From SAR324 cluster bacterium (GTDB taxonomy: Bacteria; SAR324; NAC60-12): 32,142 nucleotides of DNA. The DNA is taken from contig JAESQU010000042.1 in the NCBI GenBank assembly GCA_016764995.1, positions 1-32,142 on the forward strand. Reading direction: 5' to 3'. Made by a program: the position numbers and the translations under genes. The notes below the pieces were generated by a model. It made no database searches. It was not told the origin of the DNA and worked only from the letters and a program-made list of their open reading frames with translations. This document shows positions 1-8,709 of this stretch, one piece after another (the stretch's first letter is position 1; the number at the start of each line of letters is the position of its first letter).

Positions 1-1020
1 CCAGACTTGATTGCCCCTTAAAAGTTCTGCAAAATTTCCAACACCTTTCTTTTCAATTTGCGTTTTAATTTGTTGTTCTATTATCTCACCGTAAGTTGAA
101 TTCTCCACTTGACGTAAAACACCCATCGGTACAGGAAATTCCGGAAAGTCGAATCCACTCAACAAATTTGCCAGAGTACTGTCCTCACAATATTGGTCGT
201 GTCTCAATAATTCTTTTTCGTTATAGTCCTTGTCCAAGTCCACTATTATGGGTTTCAATCCTCTCATACGAATTCCCTTGTTTTTATCTTTTCCGAATAC
301 AAGCACTTCTCCATGTTTCAGACGCAAAATTCGATCTTCCCGTGCAGAACGGTCGTTGATCGCTGAAAAAGTGCCATCGTTGAAAATGTTACAATTCTGA
401 TAAATTTCCACAAAAGAAGTTCCCTTATGATTAGCCGCAGCTTTAATAGTTTCCCGCATTCCTTTTGCGTCCACGTCAAAGGTGCGTGCAATGAAAGTTG
501 CGCCTGCGGAAAGCGCGAAAAGCATCGGATTTAGCGGCATATCCGGTGAGCCGAAGGGTGTACTTTTAGTAACTTTACCCTGCTCAGAAGTCGGTGAATA
601 TTGGCCTTTCGTCAGGCCGTAAATTCGATTATTGAACAACAACACATTCACGTCCAGGTTGCGCCGAAGCATGTGCAGCAGTTGATTCCCACCGATACTC
701 AGTCCGTCTCCGTCTCCAGTGACAATCCAGACCGAAAGCTCCGGATTAGCCACCTTAAGTCCGGTCGCGAATGCTGGAGCACGCCCATGAATGGTATGCA
801 TTCCATAGGTGTTCATATAATATGGAAAGCGGCTGGAACAGCCAATTCCGGAAACAAAAACAATGTTTTCTCTGGGAATATTCAATTCCGGCATTAGCTT
901 TTGGACATTGGCCAAAATCGAATAATCACCACAGCCCGGACACCAGCGCACAGTTTGTTTAGAAACAAAATCTGCCTTGGTGAGCGGAACTGAACTAATT
1001 GGTTTGACTGGAATATTCAT
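1..1020 (-). CDS. korB: 2-oxoacid:ferredoxin oxidoreductase, beta subunit (partial, runs off left edge)
   Basis: This is the thiamine-diphosphate-binding beta subunit of a 2-oxoglutarate- or related 2-oxoacid:ferredoxin oxidoreductase, which interconverts a 2-oxoacid plus CoA with acyl-CoA, CO2 and reduced ferredoxin in the cytoplasm. Reading the minus strand from ATG at 1020 gives about 340 open residues with no stop before position 1, so the C-terminus lies outside. Visible landmarks are WCPGCGDYSIL near residue 26, GIGCSSRFPYYMNTYGMHTIHGRAPAFATG in pieces around 58-87, and the TPP/Mg signature VTGDGDGLSIGGN near 99-111 with NNRIYGLTKGQ after it. These are typical KorB features. It lies 62 bp downstream of the gamma/alpha gene on the same strand, which suggests one operon. 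No clear Shine-Dalgarno precedes the start. The exact substrate (2-oxoglutarate versus branched-chain 2-oxoacid) cannot be settled by eye. Confidence 0.93.
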   Translation of the reverse strand, partial: MNIPVKPISSVPLTKADFVSKQTVRWCPGCGDYSILANVQKLMPELNIPRENIVFVSGIGCSSRFPYYMNTYGMHTIHGRAPAFATGLKVANPELSVWIVTGDGDGLSIGGNQLLHMLRRNLDVNVLLFNNRIYGLTKGQYSPTSEQGKVTKSTPFGSPDMPLNPMLFALSAGATFIARTFDVDAKGMRETIKAAANHKGTSFVEIYQNCNIFNDGTFSAINDRSAREDRILRLKHGEVLVFGKDKNKGIRMRGLKPIIVDLDKDYNEKELLRHDQYCEDSTLANLLSGFDFPEFPVPMGVLRQVENSTYGEIIEQQIKTQIEKKGVGNFAELLRGNQVW

Positions 1021-1082
1021 AGTAATTTCTAAAGAAGAATAAAATTAATAAGCAAGTTACGATTCCCTTAACAAGCTGGGTT

Positions 1083-2967
1083 TCAACTATTACCAAGTAT
1101 TTCCAAAACTCGATTCCGGATTTCGGAAATTAAAAAATGCCGACCCTGCAGCTTCGAAAAAGAAATTGCGTCAACCAAATATTCTGCTCTGAGCAAACGT
1201 GACAACTGCCCTAAATTCATTTCCGGCACCAGAACCTTTTCAAACTTCCGCAGAATCGCGCCTAAATTTTCCTGAAATGGAAACAGATGACGCAGGTGCA
1301 ACATGGAAACCGAATACCCTTCTGCTTGTAGTTCTTCAATCGCAGAAAACGCCGGACCAAAAACACTGCCCCAGGTTACGACCAATAATTCGTTTTTTTC
1401 TGATCCGATAATTTTCAATGGCGGTAAATCTCTGACAATGCGCCGGATTTTTTCATCACGCAGCAAAACCATTTTTTCATGGTTTTCCGGCTCATAATTT
1501 ATTTCTCCGGTTTCACTATCTTTTTCCAAACCACCGATACGGTGCTCCAGACCTGGTGTACCCGGAATAGCCCAGTTACGTGCGAGGGTTTGCTGATTTC
1601 GATGATATGGAGAAAAGTTTTCCGGATCGGTGTGAAAGCTTGGCGTGAGATCCGGTAACTGTTGAACATCCGGAATTTTCCACGGTTCTGACGCATTGGC
1701 CAATCCGCCGTCACTGAGCACAATCACAGGAGTCATATATTTCAGGGCAATACGAAAGGCTTCAAGCACCATGAAAAAACAATCTCCGGGAGTGGCTGGA
1801 GCAAGCACCGGAACCGGCGCTTCACCGTGACGCCCGTACATTGCTGCCAGTAAATCTGTTTGTTCTGCTTTAGTCGGCAAACCGGTTGAGGGACCGCCAC
1901 GCTGGACATTCAGCACCACCACGGGTAGTTCCGTCATTACTGCATAACCCAGGGCCTCACTTTTCAAATCAAAACCCGGGCCGCTCGTTCCGGTTACTGC
2001 TAAAACACCGCCAAATGCCGAACCGATACTGGAAGACATTGCCGCGATTTCGTCTTCAGCCTGAATTGTTTTGACACCAAAATTTTTGTACTGTGCTAAT
2101 TCGTGAAGAATATCCGAAGCAGGCGTAATCGGATAACTCGAATAAACCAGGGAAAGACCGGAACGGTGGGATGCTGCCACGCAACCAAGTGCAAGCGCCT
2201 GATTTCCGGTGATTTGACGATAATCTCCGGAAGGCAAAACCGCGGGTGGAACAAAATAACGCGCCTGAAACAACTCAATTGTAATCGCATAGTTGTATCC
2301 CGCCTGTAGAGCAAGTGAGTTGGCTTTTGCGACATCAGGTTTTTTTTTGAACTTCGCTTTGATCCAATCCTGAGTCTGTTCTAATGACCTTACAAACAGC
2401 CAATTGACTACACCTAGCGCAAAGAAATTTTTGCTGCGTGAACCGTCGCGATGGGAAAGACCGGTTTCCTCAACAGCTTTCAGAGTGAGCTTTGTTATCG
2501 GAATTTGTACTACACGGAAATCATTCAACTCGCCGCTCTCCAGAGGATTTTCTGAATACTCAGCTTTTCGTAAATCATTTTCAGCAAAACTGTCAGAGTT
2601 AACAATCAGGATTCCTCCTTTTTCCAAATCCTGCGAATTCGTTTTGAGCGCCGCGGGATTCATGGCTACTAAAAACACTCAGTTTATCAGCAGTGGTATA
2701 AATTTCATTGCTTGAAAAACTCAGGTCAAAACTGGACACTCCGGCTAATGTGCCGGCAGGAGCTCTTATTTCCGCAGGATAATCAGGAAAGGTGATGACG
2801 TCGTTTCCTGCAATGACTGAGGTTGTAGTAAATCTGGTTCCGGTTAGCTGCATGCCGTCACCGGAATCTCCGGCAAATCGAATGGTGGCTTTTTCCAGTT
2901 CTGTTTCGGGGAAGGTTGTTTGAGTGGGTACTGAATTTTTAAGAAGGGGCGCCTGCACAGAAGACAT
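1083..2967 (-). CDS. korA: 2-oxoacid:ferredoxin oxidoreductase, fused gamma-alpha subunit, with +1 frameshift
   Basis: Partner of the downstream beta subunit. The start ATG at 2967 opens a frame of about 100 residues matching the gamma domain ([15 protein letters not shown] near residue 30, [14 protein letters not shown] near 65-80). The frame is lost at about 2671-2675 and continues one frame over to a TGA at 1083-1085. The continuation carries LVAMNPAAL, the alpha pyrimidine-binding part with [20 protein letters not shown] and [15 protein letters not shown], and the C-terminal alpha domain. Removing one T from the five-T run on the coding strand restores [13 protein letters not shown], which matches the family pattern exactly. 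The gamma-alpha fusion and total length of about 627 residues are normal for this subfamily. The lesion may be a sequence error, since both neighbours in the complex look intact; I see no recognised programmed +1 shift signal. Confidence 0.9.
2671..2675 (-). other. Frameshift site in korA (homopolymer)
   Basis: The plus strand has five A (five T on the coding strand) where four would keep the gamma and alpha parts of korA in one frame. The reading frame moves from the 2967-start frame to the 1083-stop frame here. Homopolymer position favours a sequencing or assembly error, but a true indel is possible. Confidence 0.8.
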
Positions 2968-3352
2968 TTGTTGTCCTGAAATTTATGGTGATGAAAGTGG
3001 TGAAAAATTTTAAAAAGGAAGTGTTAAATTGTAACAGTAAAAATCATGGAATGCAAACAGGAAGCGGAAGAGTTGTTAAAAAAAATAATGTAATGCGACA
3101 TTTAAGATTATCAAGCTGAATGCAGTTATCAAGCCTATTTCAAGCACTACAAATTGTATCTTGTACGTGCATGGGAAAGCTTACTATAATAGCGAATCTA
3201 GTACGATTAAAAGTTCCCAAAACCTCACTTTACAGAATAACCATAACTTCATCCTCTACATTTGTTCAACTTTCCTCCGAATATTCCTTTTCTTTCAAGC
3301 GGTTCACTGAATAATATCTAACTTTTAAATACATTAATTTTATCCGAAAATC
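2968..3352. other. Divergent intergenic region between korA and the DMT permease
   Basis: 385 bp with no convincing gene. A 64-codon open frame at 3120-3314 has no recognisable protein features and looks like chance. The only defined element I can support is a sigma70-like promoter at 3161-3190 pointing right. The promoter for korA should also lie here, but I cannot pick it out. Confidence 0.6.
3161..3190 (+). promoter_or_regulatory. Candidate sigma70-type promoter
   Basis: TTGTAC at 3161-3166 and a perfect TATAAT at 3185-3190, separated by 18 bp. The -10 box is exact while the -35 box keeps only TTG. It would give a leader of about 155 nt before the DMT permease gene. A chance match in AT-rich DNA is possible. 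Confidence 0.35.
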
Positions 3353-4228
3353 ATGTCACGACTACCTTCTAGAAACGATTACATAGTGCTGTTTGCCCTG
3401 GGTGCATTGTGGGGTTCTTCCTTTGGTGCAATCAAAATTGCACTGGATGGAGTTACTCCGCTGACTGTAATGAGTTCAAGAATATTACTCGCCGGTGCAG
3501 CCTTACTTTTACTGACATTAGTACGTAAAACGAAATTACCACGCGGTAAGCAGAATTGGATTAAAATATTCTGGATGACAATTTTTGGAACATTGATTCC
3601 TTTCTATTTGATTCCCTGGGGTTAACTTCAGATAGACAGCAGTTTGGCTGCAATTCTGTTGGCAGTCAACCCGTTATTCGCGCTTATTCTTGGTCATTTT
3701 TTTAGTGAGGATGAACGCTTTAGTATGCGTCAGTTACTGGCAATGTTCATCGGTTTTGTCGGAGTACTACTGATTTTTGGCGAGAATGCTATTTCTTCTC
3801 CCAATGGAAATATCTTGGCACAATTAGCAGTAATCATCGCCGGACTTGGATATGTCATTTCCGGAGTTTTTGCTACACGAATTAAGGGTATTTCAGCAGA
3901 TTCAGTCAGTGCGTCAATTTTTATTTGCGCCTCCATATTCGTCCTTCCACTTTGGTTGATCATGGAACAACCATGGAACTTCCACCTTGAAACAGCAACT
4001 CTTTTGGCTTTGACTCACCTAGGTATCGTTTCTACGGGGATAGCATTTCTGATGCGCTATTATATCATACTCAGAGCCGGCGCAGTTTTTTTGTCATACG
4101 TAGCGTTTATTATTCCCATGTTCGGAATTTTGTTTGGAGTAATGTTTTTAGGAGAAACACTTTCCTTAAACACTTTAGGCGCAGTAGCGTTGATTCTTGC
4201 CGGCGTATATTTAGGACGCAAAAAATAA
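3353..4228 (+). pseudogene. DMT superfamily (EamA) permease, interrupted by one in-frame stop
   Basis: An inner-membrane drug/metabolite transporter of the EamA family: ten hydrophobic segments arranged as two repeats, starting with FALGALWGSSFGAIKIAL and ending LILAGVYLGRKK. The substrate cannot be predicted. Codon 91 is TAA (3623-3625), directly after PFYLIPWG and before LQIDSSLAAILLAVNPLFA. Family members usually have a Glu in this position (WGEQ...IDSGLAA), so a single GAA-to-TAA change explains the break. The frame is otherwise open for 291 codons, and both halves look well conserved, so this is either very recent inactivation or a base-call error. The ATG at 3353 is chosen because the N-terminus fits the family; no Shine-Dalgarno is seen. 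Confidence 0.85.
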
Positions 4229-4286
4229 ACTGGATTTTCGCCAAACAATTGAATAAGCTTTCAACATCTTTTTAACTGGTATTTTT

Positions 4287-5126
4287 ATGCATGATTCACT
4301 GATTTCTCCCCAAATCGTAAACGAACATCTTGAAGACTCAAATTGGCGTTTTTTCGATTGCCGTTATGTGCTGACTGAACCGGATAAAAAACAAGCAGAA
4401 TTCGCGGTTTCTCATCTTCCAGGTGCATTGTATGCCCACATGAATCGCGATCTCGCCGCTCCTCCAATTCCGGGAAAAACAGGAAGACATCCATTACCGG
4501 AAAAGCAGGAGTTAATAAAATTATTTTCAACATGGGGGATTGACCACGCTGTGCAAGTTGTAATTTATGATGATACAGGAGGTGCTTATGCGGTTCGGCT
4601 CTGGTGGATGTTACGTTGGCTCGGACATGATGCGGTTGCCGTGATGGACGGCGGTTGGCCGCGTTGGGTTAAGGAAGGGAGACCCGTAAGCGCAGATTTG
4701 ATTATCCCGAAAGCCGTGGAATTCAAAGCGAATCAGCGTGAACATTGGTTAGTCACGGCCGAAGATGTCCGGAACTATTTTGACAATCCGGAAGTACGCG
4801 TACTTGACGCACGCAGCAGAGATAGATACCGCGGAGAAAACGAAACTCTTGACCCTGTTGCCGGTCATATTCCAGGCGCAGTCTCAGCTCCCTTTGTTGA
4901 AAATCTTGATCCAGATGGCAACTTGAAATCAAAATCCGAACTCCGTAAAATGTATTTGGAATTACTTGATGGTTCTCCGGCGGAAAAAGCCATTTCATAT
5001 TGCGGTTCTGGAATCACTGCTTGCCATAACATACTCGCCATGTACTACGCAGGACTTGGAAATTCACGTCTATATTCCGGTTCATGGAGTGATTGGATCA
5101 CCAATCCTGAAAGACTTGTTGCCTGA
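4287..5126 (+). CDS. sseA: Rhodanese-type sulfurtransferase (thiosulfate / 3-mercaptopyruvate)
   Basis: A 279-residue two-domain rhodanese, close to the usual length (E. coli SseA is about 281). It moves sulfane sulfur from thiosulfate or 3-mercaptopyruvate to an acceptor such as cyanide or a thiol. The N-terminal inactive domain begins with HLEDSNWRFFDCRY, followed by HLPGALYAHMNRDLAAP; the catalytic C-terminal domain has VLDARSRDRYRGE, GHIPGAVSAPF and the active loop YCGSGITACHN, with Cys near residue 239. CGSG-type loops favour 3-mercaptopyruvate as donor, but this is only a tendency. It sits 58 bp after the broken permease gene. No Shine-Dalgarno is evident; the start is chosen by domain fit. 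Confidence 0.92.
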   Translation: MHDSLISPQIVNEHLEDSNWRFFDCRYVLTEPDKKQAEFAVSHLPGALYAHMNRDLAAPPIPGKTGRHPLPEKQELIKLFSTWGIDHAVQVVIYDDTGGAYAVRLWWMLRWLGHDAVAVMDGGWPRWVKEGRPVSADLIIPKAVEFKANQREHWLVTAEDVRNYFDNPEVRVLDARSRDRYRGENETLDPVAGHIPGAVSAPFVENLDPDGNLKSKSELRKMYLELLDGSPAEKAISYCGSGITACHNILAMYYAGLGNSRLYSGSWSDWITNPERLVA

Positions 5127-5328
5127 AAAGTGTTTTTTTGCAGGTCGGATCATTACTTTTTCAGCATGGCACAATGAATCATCTCCATAAAAAAACATCA
5201 TAAAAAATCTAAAATTCCTGCAATTTTTAACCAATAAGATGCCAAAGGAATAGAATTTGGATTGATATTTTAGCAAGATCTGATAATTACAAAAATTGTC
5301 TGCGCGTAAATTATTCCTGAAACTACTC

Positions 5329-6819
5329 ATGAAATTCCGGAAAACAAATTTTATTATCTGTAAAACCATCCTGGTTTTAGCTGTTTTTATTGCTTATGCT
5401 TCAACTGTATCGGCACAAAATTCGGCAGAATCCATCTCAACTGTTGTGATTGACAGTGCCCCCAAGAAGCTATATTCAGAGCTATATTCAGATGAAACAG
5501 GCAATCAGTTCATGGTGGAAATCTATGAAGAACCACAAGAGGGCCAAAACTTAATCCATTTTCGATCTTTTAAAAATGGACAAATTATCGGCCGAAAATC
5601 ACAAGCACTGGCTGATGCACATAATTTTACTTTTTTCATCGATGAAACAGAAGAACGCATCATGCGCCAAGATACCGAACAGATGCTCTACAACGTCCTG
5701 AAGAAACTGATGGAGGAATCTGACCAGAAATTAAAATCAAATCTGGAAGATATGTTTGATCAGGAAAAATTGGCAAAAAGCCTTTCTGAAAAAATCAAAA
5801 CACCGGACGAGCAAATTGCTACAATGGCCGATCAAATCTCAAAGAAAATCACTTTTGACGGTGGAGCAATTTCTGACATGGCAGAACGTATTTCCAAGCA
5901 AATAAAAACTCCGGAAGAACAAATCGCTGCAATGGCTTCACGTATTTCGAAGGAGATACAAACTCCCGATGATCAAATTGCCGCAATGGCTTCACGTATT
6001 TCTAAGGAGATACAAACTCCCGATGATCAAATTGCCGCAATGGCTTCACGTATTTCGAAGGAGATACAAACTCCGGATGATCAAATTGCGGCAATGGCTT
6101 CACGTATTTCGAGGGAGATACAAACTCCCGATGATCAAATTGCCGCAATGGCTTCAAGAATTTCGAGGGAAATACAAACTCCGGATGATCAAATTGCTGC
6201 AATGGCGTCACGTATTTCGAGGGAGATACAAACCCCGGATGAGCAAATTGCGGACATGGCTTCACGGATTTCGAGGGAGATACAAACTCCGGATGAGCAA
6301 ATTGCTACAATGGCAGATCAAATATCAAAGAAAATCACCTTTGATGGTGGAGCAATTTCTGACATGGCGGAACGGATTTCCAAGCAAATAAAAACGCCGG
6401 AAGAACAGATTTCAACAATGGCGGCACAAATCTCTAAACAAATAAAAACACCTGAAGCACGAATCAATGAAGAGTCATTGGCTTTAACGCTGGCTATAAG
6501 ACTAACACAAAAAGAAAACCTTGTTGCTACAAAAATTCCACCATATGCAGATTTGTTGAACCAAGTTTCTGCCACCAACGAACAGCAGGATTATGAAAAG
6601 GCTATAGACCTCCTGGACGAGGATATTGCCAACCGAACTCCGGAAGAACAACGAAAAGCACTGAAAATATCCGGACTGATGTCGGTACTCGTTGCGTCTA
6701 AAAAATTAAAACGCGCAATCTCAACCATTGATGATTACGACTTGCCTGACGATCCTGGTTTGCGTCAAATATCAGCGGCACTGTCAGAATGGCTGAGTAA
6801 GAACTTGGTTTTGGAATAG
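5329..6819 (+). CDS. Secreted protein with twelve 18-residue helical repeats
   Basis: I do not recognise this gene. From ATG 5329 (preferred over an upstream TTG at 5296 because it gives a clean signal peptide, MKFRKTNF...VSA|QNS) it encodes about 496 residues. An N-terminal region of about 110 residues is mixed alpha/beta. Twelve 18-residue units plus a partial thirteenth (5797-6444) follow, with the typical unit KTPEEQIAAMASRISKEI; two units at positions 2 and 11 instead begin TFDGGAISDMAERISKQI. The last 120 residues are helical and TPR-like (YEKAIDLLDEDIANRTPEEQRKAL). Each unit starts with a Thr-Pro-acidic-acidic helix cap and has Ile/Met spaced 3-4-4, so each is probably one short amphipathic helix. 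Location should be periplasm or cell surface. Function unknown. Confidence 0.75.
   Translation: MKFRKTNFIICKTILVLAVFIAYASTVSAQNSAESISTVVIDSAPKKLYSELYSDETGNQFMVEIYEEPQEGQNLIHFRSFKNGQIIGRKSQALADAHNFTFFIDETEERIMRQDTEQMLYNVLKKLMEESDQKLKSNLEDMFDQEKLAKSLSEKIKTPDEQIATMADQISKKITFDGGAISDMAERISKQIKTPEEQIAAMASRISKEIQTPDDQIAAMASRISKEIQTPDDQIAAMASRISKEIQTPDDQIAAMASRISREIQTPDDQIAAMASRISREIQTPDDQIAAMASRISREIQTPDEQIADMASRISREIQTPDEQIATMADQISKKITFDGGAISDMAERISKQIKTPEEQISTMAAQISKQIKTPEARINEESLALTLAIRLTQKENLVATKIPPYADLLNQVSATNEQQDYEKAIDLLDEDIANRTPEEQRKALKISGLMSVLVASKKLKRAISTIDDYDLPDDPGLRQISAALSEWLSKNLVLE
5797..6444 (+). repeat. In-frame 54-bp tandem repeat, 12 units
   Basis: Twelve consecutive 54-bp units within the secreted repeat protein gene, starting at 5797, 5851, 5905 and so on to 6391, followed by a degenerate partial copy. 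Units 4-8 (5959-6228) are nearly identical at the DNA level. The three-unit block 5797-5958 is closely echoed by 6283-6444, including the aberrant TFDGGAIS unit, which points to block duplication followed by expansion of the middle units. Confidence 0.93.
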
Positions 6820-6965
6820 AGTTAGGCAAAAGACTTTTTTATATTTAGGAAAGAAATATTTATATATTCCTTCTTTTTCTTGTTAAGTCCTGCAAATCCG
6901 TGTACGATCCCCATTGGTACTTCTTCAAGACTTTAAAGTTAATAAACCCTTTCTGAAAAATAGCA

Positions 6966-8558
6966 ATGAGTGATTCCTCATTTAATTTGGAACAATACGA
7001 AATTCACCCTCGAAATATCATTCGCAATGCCACACCTCCTAAATTGTATGAAGAGGCACTGGCTCATGAACCGGACGCTTCCATTTCTTCTGTGGGAGCA
7101 CTGATTGTTTCTTCTTATGAAAAAACCGGACGCAGCCCAAAGGACAAACGCATCGTCGAATATCCCAGCATCAACAAAGACGTTTGGTGGGGAAATATAA
7201 ACATTGGCATGGATGAAGATACATTCATGATTTCAAGGGGACGTGCAATCGACTATTTGAATACACAAAAAAGAATTTACGTTGTTGACGGTTACGCAGG
7301 TTGGGATCCAAAATACCGGATCAAAGTCCGGATTGTTGCCACTCGTCCGTACCATGCTCTGTTCATGCACAATATGTTAATTCGACCAAGCGCAGATGAA
7401 CTAGCGGACTTTGGAGATCCGGACTACGTGATTTTTAATGCCGGAGAATTTCCCGCAAATCCACTTACTAAACACATGACTTCACGTACCAGTGTCGAGT
7501 TGAGTTTTGAGCGCAAAGAGTTTGTGATTCTCGGTACAGAGTATGCCGGAGAAATGAAAAAAGGTGTTTTCACAATTATGAATTACATCATGCCAAAACA
7601 GGGAATTCTTTCCATGCACAGTTCTGCCAATGAAGGTAAAGAGGGCGATGTAGCTGTTTTTTTCGGCTTGTCCGGAACCGGAAAAACCACGCTTTCCGCA
7701 GATCCAAAGCGGGAGTTAATCGGCGATGATGAACATTGTTGGACTGACGACGGAGTTTTTAACATTGAGGGCGGCTGTTATGCCAAATGTATCAACCTCT
7801 CAGAAGAAAAAGAGCCGGACATCTACCGCGCAATCCGTTTTGGAACAGTGCTGGAAAATGTAGATTATGACAAGGATACGCGCGTTGTTGATTACGACGG
7901 AACCACCCACACAGAAAACACACGTGCTTCTTATCCCATAGAATATATTTTGAACGCAAAAATTCCCTGCATGGGAGGGCACCCCCAGAATATCATTTTC
8001 CTGACTTGCGATGCCTTTGGTGTCTTGCCTCCTGTCAGCAAACTTACACCCGCACAGACCATGTATCATTTCATCAGCGGTTATACGGCAAAAGTCGCGG
8101 GTACGGAAATGGGAGTAACTGAACCGGAAGCGACCTTTTCAGCGTGTTTCGGTGCCGCCTTCATGGTTTGGCATCCGAGCAAATATGCGGAATTGTTAGC
8201 AAAACGTATTGAACAAAACGGAACTTCGGTTTGGCTGGTGAACACCGGTTGGAGTGGTGGCGGTTATGGAGAAGGTGAGCGGATGTCACTCAAATACACC
8301 CGTTCAATCATTGATTCTATTCTGGATGGAACCATGAAAAATGCGCCAATTGAACATGATGATTTGTTTGGTTTTGATGTTCCAACTGAATGTCCGGAAG
8401 TTCCAAGCGAAATTATGAAACCACGCAATACATGGTCTGATGGAAACGCTTATGACAAAGCTGCCTTAAAGCTGGCAAACATGTTTCAGGATAACTTCAA
8501 ACAATTCGAAGAAGGATCCAGCGAGGAAATAATTCAAGCGGGGCCTAAACTTTCTTAA
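6966..8558 (+). CDS. pckA: Phosphoenolpyruvate carboxykinase (ATP)
   Basis: Converts oxaloacetate plus ATP to phosphoenolpyruvate, ADP and CO2, the first committed step of gluconeogenesis, in the cytoplasm. The 530-residue length is normal for the ATP-dependent family. Visible motifs are TGRSPKDK near residue 54 (substrate Arg), MHNMLIRP near 135, the PEPCK-specific P-loop [13 protein letters not shown] near 234-246, the kinase-2-like metal site LIGDDEHCW near 256, and the adenine/substrate loop with [12 protein letters not shown] near 320. All active-site regions look intact. It stands alone, 146 bp after the repeat-protein gene and 151 bp before the aminopeptidase gene. No Shine-Dalgarno is evident before ATG 6966. 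Confidence 0.97.
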   Translation: MSDSSFNLEQYEIHPRNIIRNATPPKLYEEALAHEPDASISSVGALIVSSYEKTGRSPKDKRIVEYPSINKDVWWGNINIGMDEDTFMISRGRAIDYLNTQKRIYVVDGYAGWDPKYRIKVRIVATRPYHALFMHNMLIRPSADELADFGDPDYVIFNAGEFPANPLTKHMTSRTSVELSFERKEFVILGTEYAGEMKKGVFTIMNYIMPKQGILSMHSSANEGKEGDVAVFFGLSGTGKTTLSADPKRELIGDDEHCWTDDGVFNIEGGCYAKCINLSEEKEPDIYRAIRFGTVLENVDYDKDTRVVDYDGTTHTENTRASYPIEYILNAKIPCMGGHPQNIIFLTCDAFGVLPPVSKLTPAQTMYHFISGYTAKVAGTEMGVTEPEATFSACFGAAFMVWHPSKYAELLAKRIEQNGTSVWLVNTGWSGGGYGEGERMSLKYTRSIIDSILDGTMKNAPIEHDDLFGFDVPTECPEVPSEIMKPRNTWSDGNAYDKAALKLANMFQDNFKQFEEGSSEEIIQAGPKLS

Positions 8559-8709
8559 CTATTCAAACTTTTTTTCCTGCCGAAAACGTGCTTGTCACGA
8601 CGTTCCGCTTTCTGCAATGATGATTTTTAATTTGTCAATTCCTCAGCAGATTAGTGTGCTGAAATAATTTAATATTGTACTTCATTACATAACCGAAAAC
8701 TAAACAAAA

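Noticed and set aside
96-962. Plus-strand open frames at 96-359, 601-897 and 771-962
   Set aside because: They lie antisense to the korB coding region, which has clear family motifs on the minus strand; their translations show no protein-like features.
3120-3314. 64-codon open frame in the korA-DMT intergenic region
   Set aside because: No Shine-Dalgarno, no conserved features and unbalanced composition; likely chance.
5969-6391. Open frames of 140 and 87 codons on both strands inside the repeat region
   Set aside because: They arise because a 54-bp repeat without stops in one frame stays open in others; their translations are low-complexity shadows of the real frame.
5797-6444. CRISPR array
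   Set aside because: The repeats are directly abutting 54-bp units with no spacers and keep one reading frame inside a protein gene.
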